From the NCBI RefSeq assembly GCF_000315625.1, contig NW_005434660.1:242-63441 (forward strand): a stretch of 63,200 nt of DNA, given 5' to 3'. The translations under genes and the position numbers were made by a program. This DNA comes from Guillardia theta CCMP2712 (taxonomy: Eukaryota > Cryptophyceae > Pyrenomonadales > Geminigeraceae). How positions within the stretch are numbered: the first letter of the stretch is position 1; each line of letters opens with the position of its first letter. Under the pieces are notes generated by a model. The model did no database searches. It was not told where the DNA came from and was given only the letters and a program-made list of their open reading frames with translations. This document shows, piece after piece, positions 56,801 through 63,200 of this stretch.

Positions 56801-57230
56801 ATCGTTTTGTTCCAGTGCGAACTTTCTGCCTTGATGCGTTGGGAACTTCCACCGACCTCCCGCGAGTGGGGAGCAGGTGTTGTATTGGCTTAAACTGCCT
56901 CCTTTTGTCCCTTGTCAACTCCAGCTGTACATCTCCGTTCTCAGCTCGTACTCGTTCTGCCCCTCTTCAGCTGGGGTTGGTAAGTTCCCGCTGACTTTTC
57001 GATCCACAGCATCTCTTACTTCAAACTCTCTCAACCTGTCGCTTCCCTGGAAGACTTCCTCCCGCCAAGCATTCTTGTCCATCTCCAGGTTCGACAAGGG
57101 AGGACAGCGGAGGCAGGGAAAAAGAAGGGGAGAGAACCCGAGAGGGAGGAGGGAAGGGAAGAGGGAGGGAGGAGGGAGGAGGGAGGGAGGAGGGAGGAGG
57201 GAGGGAGTTGGAAAGTGGAGGGAGAGGTGA
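53870..57230 (+). CDS. Giant secreted protein, C-terminal part (lectin-like and beta repeats)
   Basis: An exon at about 53880-54066 contains ALCLSVRKTDNRMEVTNC and QSWTFDFNNGQ, a QxW-type beta-trefoil signature like ricin-B lectin modules; the next exon gives RCLTSFPVC. Later exon-like blocks are NEGFVFEKHFGIYLFLQDNL (54665-54780), EGFEVSISANVTVPCQFRF (55450-55710) and SIEAEVDMIVEMSYE (56215-56270). The last convincing piece is LTFRSTASLTSNSLNLSLPW near 57000. Introns here include GATGAC and TCCTC microsatellites. The true stop was not identified, so the end is approximate and a second gene cannot be excluded. Confidence 0.45.
56735..56795. repeat. TCCTC/TCTCC microsatellite
   Basis: Tandem CTCTCCTCTCCTCTCCT-type units, probably intronic. 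Confidence 0.8.
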
Positions 57231-58306
57231 AATGTGGGGAGGGAGGAGGGATAGGCGAGATGGGGGCTGGGAGGAGGGAGAGGAGGGGGAAGGGATGGGG
57301 GGGGGAAGGATGACTGGGCGGTCAGGTGTCCTCTTGGATATCTGGGCAACGGGACTCATTGCCTGTCTGTGTCATCATCGGGTAGAGGAACAGATTTCTG
57401 TTGTCAGGTAAGAGCAGACTGAATCTTGACAGCAGTGATGATAGTGATGACGATTGGGATGTTGAGGACTGTAGGAATGATGGAGAAGGAGATTGTGGAT
57501 GGTAATGGTGGTGGTGGTGGTAGTGGTGATGGTGATGATGATAGCGATGACGTAGACGACGATGATGACGACGATGATGATATTATCAGTAGATCAGGAG
57601 GAGAATAGTGGTAGGAATTGTTGCTGTAGTAGAACGAGGAGGTGTTGGTGTTGGTGGTGGGGAGAGGCAGCAGAAAGAGGATGTTGACTGAGGTTGTGCC
57701 AGGTAAATGGCCAGTGTGAGTTGAACACCACCATCGCAAACATGACAGACTCTCAATCCTCATGCTATGTAAAGTTTTATGTGACAACCATTTAAGATCG
57801 GCATGCCGACATGTAAATACGATGTAACAATACAAGAAGACCAAACCAACACATGATCTTGTTATCTCATCTTTGAAGGCCAGGCAATGGTATCAGCTGC
57901 TACAGGTTCAGCTCGCAAGCATTCTATGGTACAAACTCACCTGCTCTGTTCAAATTGAACATCTCCACTCCAACAGGACCATAGACAGCCTGTAACCTTG
58001 CTTCAGCAGCTTCCCCTTGCCCTTTCCTGCTGCATGCTTGCTCCTGTTCCCTCCTCACCCCTGCTCTCCTCCCTTACTCAATCTGCCCTCCTCACTCTCT
58101 CTTCAGCTCTCTTCCCCTCTCTCCTCCTCACAACCTTGAAGTAGTGCTGGGCAGGAGCCTCACTCGGGTACTCCTCCTGCTCCTCCCTCGCCTGCTCCGA
58201 GTCAGTGCACTCAAACCCCAGCAGTCAGCCTCACCATCCTCTGCCTCGCCCTCAGCCCTTCGTTACTGACAGCAGCGTCATCTTCGCACCGATCAGCAGC
58301 ACCGTC
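57231..58306. other. Low-complexity intergenic region
   Basis: GGGAGGA repeats (about 57150-57310), GATGATGAC trinucleotide tracts (57525-57590) and pyrimidine-rich sequence (58030-58200). No gene recognised; the open frames are compositional. Confidence 0.5.
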
Positions 58307-59233
58307 TCACCTCTTCTCCTCCTCCTCTCTCCCGCTCGTCAGGTGCCTCCACTCGTAGTCATACTGCGACTCAGGGTAGCTCCTCCTCGACCCATCCATC
58401 ATCCGTTCGTCCCCCTCCACCTCCCTCACGGCCCCTTGAGGGATCTTCATGTCCGGCCCGTACTTGGCCTTCACGTACTCCGGCGTCAGCCTCCCTGAAG
58501 GGTACTCCGAGCACCCGATGCCGGAGGGATCCTGTTCACAAGGGGAGGCAGAGGCTACTGGGAACTGGTTGTTGCTGATGGCCGAGTCGATGCGCTGTCG
58601 GATGATCCTCTTCGACCTCTGCTTCGTGCGCTCCGTCGCCTCCCATGCATCCTACGAGACGTCAGAGCCGTGATGACGTCATCTCGTTCCCCTCGCTGAC
58701 CTTGGGAGTGAGCAACTGCCCTCCCCCTGCCGCTTGCAGAAGATTTTGCATAGCGCGAGATTCCTCGTCTTCGGGAACCTGGGCAACGAAGGAAGAAAGT
58801 CAAGTGAGCGAAGTATAGGATCAATCGCGGCATGAAGCAGGAAGCTAGACACACCTTCGCTTCATCCACGTGGTACCCGTAGGGAAGGTTGGCTCTCCAG
58901 TCTTCCGGTCCTCCGACCACACCAGGAGCGCCCTTGGCCTTCTTAGCAGCACTAGGGAACTGACTGTCGGCAAGCCAGCCATTCCAACGAATGCTTGGGG
59001 GTTGATAGCTGTCGAGCTCAGAGGTAGAGCGTTCTGACGACTGACAGGGTTCAACTAGTGAGAAGGGTACGAACACTCCTCAACAAAGACTTCTTCCCTC
59101 CTCCACCTCTCACAACAAACTTCGCCTCCCTCAGTCGTACATCCATGGTCCATCATCTTACCATCATCGTCGTTATCAGTAGCACCGCCGCCATCGCTGC
59201 CATCACCGCTGCAACCCTCCTTGCCCCCACCAT
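58307..59233 (-). CDS. Protein with signal-like first exon, family unknown
   Basis: Exon 1 starts MVGARRVAAVMAAMAAVLLI (hydrophobic, ending before GTAAGA at about 59162). It splices in phase to SSERSTSELDSYQPPSIRWNG at about 59040. The next exons are VPEDEESRAMQNLLQAAGGG and DAWEATERTKQRSKRIIRQR, which continue to GCSEYPSGRLTPEYVKAKYG and SRRSYPESQYDYEWRHL, with a stop at 58307-58309. The total is about 230 residues, with short introns. The leader suggests the secretory route or, in a secondary-plastid alga, plastid import through the ER. I do not recognise the family. Confidence 0.55.
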
Positions 59234-59579
59234 GATGTCCCTTTGCGAAATTTAAAAGTATTATTGGCCAAAATACATTCTGAAAGATTGGCTCTATAGT
59301 TTCATAGTTCCAGAAGTTGCAAAGAAAGTTTCAAAGTTTCAAAGTTCGACTGTCGGGATCAACCCAATGAACATTTCGATTCTCCTCACCGCTAAGCGAG
59401 CGAGAAGAAGAGAAGAACAAGACGAGAAGGTGAGAAGAAGAACAAGACGAGAAGGTGAGAAGAAGAACAAGACGAGAAGGTGAGAAGAATATGATGAAAG
59501 AAGGCAAGAAGTAGAAGCACATGATACCATATGGTTTCTCATGTCCATGTGATTTCGTGTAGCACTTTGCACGAATGGC
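59234..59579. promoter_or_regulatory. Divergent intergenic region with AAGAAGAACAAGACGAGAAGGTGAG repeat
   Basis: It separates the minus-strand signal-exon gene from the plus-strand glycosyltransferase-like gene. A roughly 30-bp unit of the form AAGACGAGAAGGTGAGAAG repeats about three times at 59405-59490. Confidence 0.5.
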
Positions 59580-62500
59580 ATGGCGAGCCACGATGTGAGT
59601 GATTGCGACCGCATGAACATTCTTGGTGTCTTCACGTCTCAGGTGACATGTCTTGTAATCCTCCTCTTCATTGCTCAACAATGCAACTGCGAGCACAATG
59701 TTGGTGTCGTCATCAGACTCGATGCTTACGAATCCATCGCGTACGCTCTGACGCTCTTGGGGTCTCTTGCGAGGAAGCAGAGGGAGCTTGCAGGACCAAA
59801 CCTCACGTTGAGTATCGACGTGTTTGTTGTCAGCCCTGAGCTGTCTGCTCCTCTTCATGGCCATGCTCTCTCCCACTGGGACGCAGATGAGGTTGGATGT
59901 TCCGCTTTCCTTGCTTCCCTGGGCCAGGAGACGAGGAGGATGGAATCGAAGATGTTATTTGCTGAGCATGGACAATCTCTGAGAAGCTGGTCGAGCAACA
60001 AGACTGTGTTGTTGGCTGTCGACCTATGGCTGTCACCCGATGTGTGTGATGGGGAGACAACATCAGAACTAGCTTCCGTTCGGTCCAGATGTTTCGTAGC
60101 TCTCACTTCAGACGCTGTGAAGGTCCTCGAGCAAGGGATAGACTTTTCACCTTGGGGGAGCGCGAGACGGAAACTTGAAGTCTGGGTGCCCGGGCCCTGG
60201 GAGGAGGAGAAGCTCAGTACGCTTGCGAGCAGTAGGAGGCTGGGGATCAGATCGGTGCTGCTTCCATTTGCGTTGAATGATGCTGTTGTTGTAGAGGGTT
60301 GGAGAGATGAAGGAGTGACGGGAAGGAGGAGGAGAGAAACCAAGCAGAGAAGGAGGTTGACGATTGGAGTGTTTGCGATGAGGAGGGAATTTACGTCTTG
60401 TGAGATTGATGCTGTCATTCATTCGTGTCGGGTTGTGTCGGAGACAAACAAACAGAACAAGGAGGATGTTGCGAGTGGAAAGAAAGCATTGGATCAAGTC
60501 ATGCAGGCTGAACTACTTCTGGGAGGTCACTCTTCGCTGATTGCAAACTTGACATCACTCATGGCGCGTATCGAGACTTGCTCGCTGCTGAACAAAAGCA
60601 AGCTTCTCACCCTCACTCGATGCGTAACGAAATCAGATGTGAGATCTGCGATGATGGAGCATAACGTCTCCATCATGATGTTTGTGAGACCTTGATGCCT
60701 CCCCGTGTTGTCTTGTGACCAGCTGAAGCAGCCACACCCTTGTTTGCCTGCTACACGAACTCTGGCGTTGCAAGTAAGAGCTGGAGGATGAGGTGGTGGT
60801 GATAGAGAGGGGGAAGGAGAAGAGAGGGAGATGGAGGGAGAGGGAGGGAGAGGAAGATTGAATGAGTAGCAAGGTATGGGGTGGAGCTCATGCTGTTGGC
60901 AGGCTCAACATGCAGGGGTCGCGATCTTGTCTGAGAGGACGCGAGTGATGATGGAGATCGTGACAGACGGGCATGACGGAGTCCTGATAGACAAGAGGGA
61001 GAGGAGAGAGGAAGAGGAACGTGAGGGGAACCTGGCGGACTGGAAGTCGGGACTGATGAAGATGACGAGTTTGCAAGACAGTGAGGGAAACTCAATGTGT
61101 TTGCTGAGGAGACTGAGCTCTGGTCAACCTGGAATCGTCTTGGCGCGTCAGGTGAAATATTTTTCATAATGAACTTCGATCGTTTTCTTGGATCACAGAT
61201 GCACTGCATGATAGATTGAAAGATTGAAATCCTTTGATCTTGCTATACATGGTTTCGGTATTGATCTCAAACTCTGATACTTTTTACAGCATGCCTTTCT
61301 CCTGCATGTTTGGTACCGATTGACTCGCAAGGAGTTTGACCGTCCTCCAACGGTAAATTCTCCTCCTCCTCCTCCTCCTCCTCCTCCTCCTCCTCCTCCT
61401 CCTCTCCCCTTCGACCTCCCCCCCATCCCCTTGCCATGGCATCTACCTCCTCTTCGATCATCCTTACCGCCATCACAACAATCATGTTCTTGCGCTCACC
61501 GTCATCTTCAGATAATAAGTTTTTGGCCGGGACCTCACGCTCTTCATCGTCGCACTGAATTATTTCGCTCAGACGCGTTTCGTCGTTTCGGTTTTCATGT
61601 GGAAGAGGTAAATGTGCGAACGAGTGGTAAAGGTTTGACTGGTTGCAGCTGACTTACCCTGATTCACTGGATCATATCTTCTCTCAAAATCACACATCTC
61701 AACGCAGCAACGAACATGTCTTGTTTGCAATCGCGTCAAAACCTTCCTTGTCTTTTGTTCGAGAGTTTCGGAGGTTAAACCATTTGCACATGTGTCAAGA
61801 ATCAATCCTGATGATCCGCAGCAAGACAAAGTTGAAACTCCTCGTGTGGACTTGGGATTTGATCGATTACGAAGAAGACAAGACAAGGAGGTTGGGAAAT
61901 CTCTCAGTATTTATGATCTTTAACCTGATGAGTGAGCAGGAAATGGTTCGAAGAAGTGATCAACCTTGTTGATGCAGCATTTCTCAACGAGATGGGTCGA
62001 GAGTACAAGTTGTGGTTGAAGCAGCACGGAGCAGTGAGTCGACTTGTGAAATGTCATGAAAGATAAGGCAGGAGAAGGAGAAGGAACCAGTGTTGGTTGC
62101 AGGAGAGGAGGCGGCAGATAGAAAGATGCTCGAAGATGATGGGATGGAGAGAGGGAGGGAGGGAGGGAGAGAAGCAAGCAGCAGGCAGGCAGGCATGCAG
62201 GCATGCATGCATGCAGGCAGGCAGGCAGGAGCATTCGGGTCAAGAGACTAGTTTGACGTCTCTCTGTATTCCGCAGGAAGTCCACTATGTGGATGATGGG
62301 ACAGTGACGATCGGAGATAGAGGAGGAGGAAGGCGACCAAAAAGATTCCCTTTGATCGATACAGAAGATGCAGTTGTTTTCGTAGGTAGCAAACATTACC
62401 GTTCACTCCACACCTTTCTCTGCTGTACTCCTGTTCAACCTTCTCCTTCTCCTCTTCTTCCTCTTCCTCCTCGTTCTCTACCTGATCCTCCTCCTCCCCC

Positions 62501-63200
62501 ACAACTCCCCTCCTCCTCCTTCGTTGTTCTCTTCCCTTTCCTCGTCCCCTGTCCTCATGCTCTTCTCTCCTACTTCTCACTTCCTCGCCACTGCTGGTGT
62601 TCGCAGGCTCCCTCCAAGGAGATGACCCTCTAAGGACCAGAGCGATCAGAGCACTTCTCGATGCCGACATCAAGGTCAAGCTCATCCTTCCTCGTCCTCC
62701 TCCTCCTTGCTCTTTCTCTGCTCAATATATCTCTCCTTCCTCCTGCTACTGCCAGCTCTCTTGTTTCTATCGTACTCCCTCTATTCTCCATCGTCCTCCC
62801 TCACCACCTCTCCCTCATCTCGATCTCCATGTCCTCGGCTTTCTCTCTCCTTCTTCAACTCTTGTCAGGTGAACATCTACGGGCCGGAGGAGCCGTGGGC
62901 GCGAGCAGGGTTCAGGACAGCAGGAGAAGTCTGGGCAGAGGACGCGGCAGCTGTTGACTCAGCAGCTCAGCTTGTCCTCTGCGTCTCCCGCTCGTCCTCC
63001 CCTCTCCTCTCCCTCTACAAGTCCGACAGACTCTTTCGCTCTGCCGGAGCTGGAGCATGCATCCTCTGTAATGATTTCAGAGGTCTTGACTTGGTCAGTC
63101 CCTCGCTCGTCGTTCTTCTCCCCTTCCCCTTTCCTTCCCCCCCTCAACTCACCCCCAGCTCTCTCTCTCTCCCTCCCTCCCTCCCTCCCTCACGCAAACT
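59580..63200 (+). CDS. Glycosyltransferase-like protein, runs off the window
   Basis: Exon 1 (to about 60683) starts with a signal-anchor (MNILGVFTSQVTCLVILLFI) and a globular domain beginning NVGVVIRLDAYESIAYAL. Later exons give GVAILSERTRVMMEIVTDGHDGVLI (about 60910-60995), recalling the donor-sugar loop of GT-B enzymes. Near the end come AVVFVGSKHYRSL, TRAIRALLDADIKV, NIYGPEEPWAR and SDRLFRSAGAGACILC. The last of these resembles the CgeB/Glyco_trans_1-type C-terminus with the pattern SxRLFExxxxGA. Inferred role: ER/Golgi or secreted glycosyltransferase. Exons between 61.2 and 62.3 kb are only partly resolved, and the 3' end is outside. Confidence 0.5.
61362..61403. repeat. (CCT)n microsatellite
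   Basis: About 14 perfect CCT/TCC units, likely in an intron of the glycosyltransferase-like gene; they cause Pro- and Glu-runs in spurious frames. Confidence 0.9.
62150..62232. repeat. GGGA and GGCA/TGCA tetranucleotide repeats
   Basis: GAGGGAGGGAGGGAGGG is followed by GCAGGCAGGCAGGCATGCAGGCATGCATGCATG-type units, probably intronic. Confidence 0.85.

Noticed and set aside
56877-57359. Arg/Gly- and Pro-rich frames on both strands
   Set aside because: Produced by GGGAGGA repeats.
1-63200. CRISPR arrays, bacterial operons or phage modules
   Set aside because: No regularly spaced direct repeats with unique spacers; gene structure is eukaryotic throughout.

Overview
The window looks like nuclear DNA of a unicellular eukaryote. 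Coding sequence is cut by many short spliceosomal introns (mostly 41-60 nt, GT...AG). There are no bacterial operons, and TTTAGGG-type telomere-like motifs are present. A microbial rhodopsin, a Crinkler/RHS-type P-loop protein, Ty1/copia and PIF/Harbinger elements and very long secreted multidomain proteins together suggest a microbial alga or related protist. A cryptophyte such as Guillardia is my best guess, but that is inference. I saw no rRNA, tRNA or CRISPR.

Left part (1-20.5 kb) is repeat-rich. A segmental duplication carries two copies of a Crinkler/RHS-like gene (1-1690 broken and cut by the window edge; 15460-18370 intact). Between them lies a complete Ty1/copia element (2175-10147) with 426-427 bp LTRs and a 5-bp target duplication, inserted into an older copia pol fragment. 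Next come a frame-disrupted gene of unknown function, a G-rich tract, a telomere-like repeat, a minisatellite and about 2.4 kb without recognisable genes. A huge CTCTGC hexanucleotide tract and a degenerate PIF/Harbinger transposon (18673-20506, TAA duplication) close this part.

Middle part (20.7-44 kb) holds ordinary genes. They are an RME-8/DNAJC13-type endosomal protein that appears to lack its J domain, a small membrane protein, a microbial rhodopsin (minus strand, eight exons resolved), a mitochondrial-looking coiled-coil protein, a basic Lys-rich protein, a Cys/His-rich protein with CHORD-like, C2 and EF-hand modules, a formiminotransferase-like enzyme, and a long coiled-coil protein. 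Several neighbours are divergent and share short intergenic regions.

Right part (44-63.2 kb) is dominated by one giant secreted or surface protein gene. It has a PPC-like N-terminus, chitobiase-C-like repeats, a Cys-rich module, a PAN/apple-like module and a QxW lectin-like module over at least 12 kb. It is followed by a minus-strand gene with a signal-like first exon and a glycosyltransferase-like gene that runs off the window. Exon boundaries were read by eye. Where two coding blocks join in phase across a GT...AG interval I say so; elsewhere the gene span is approximate.
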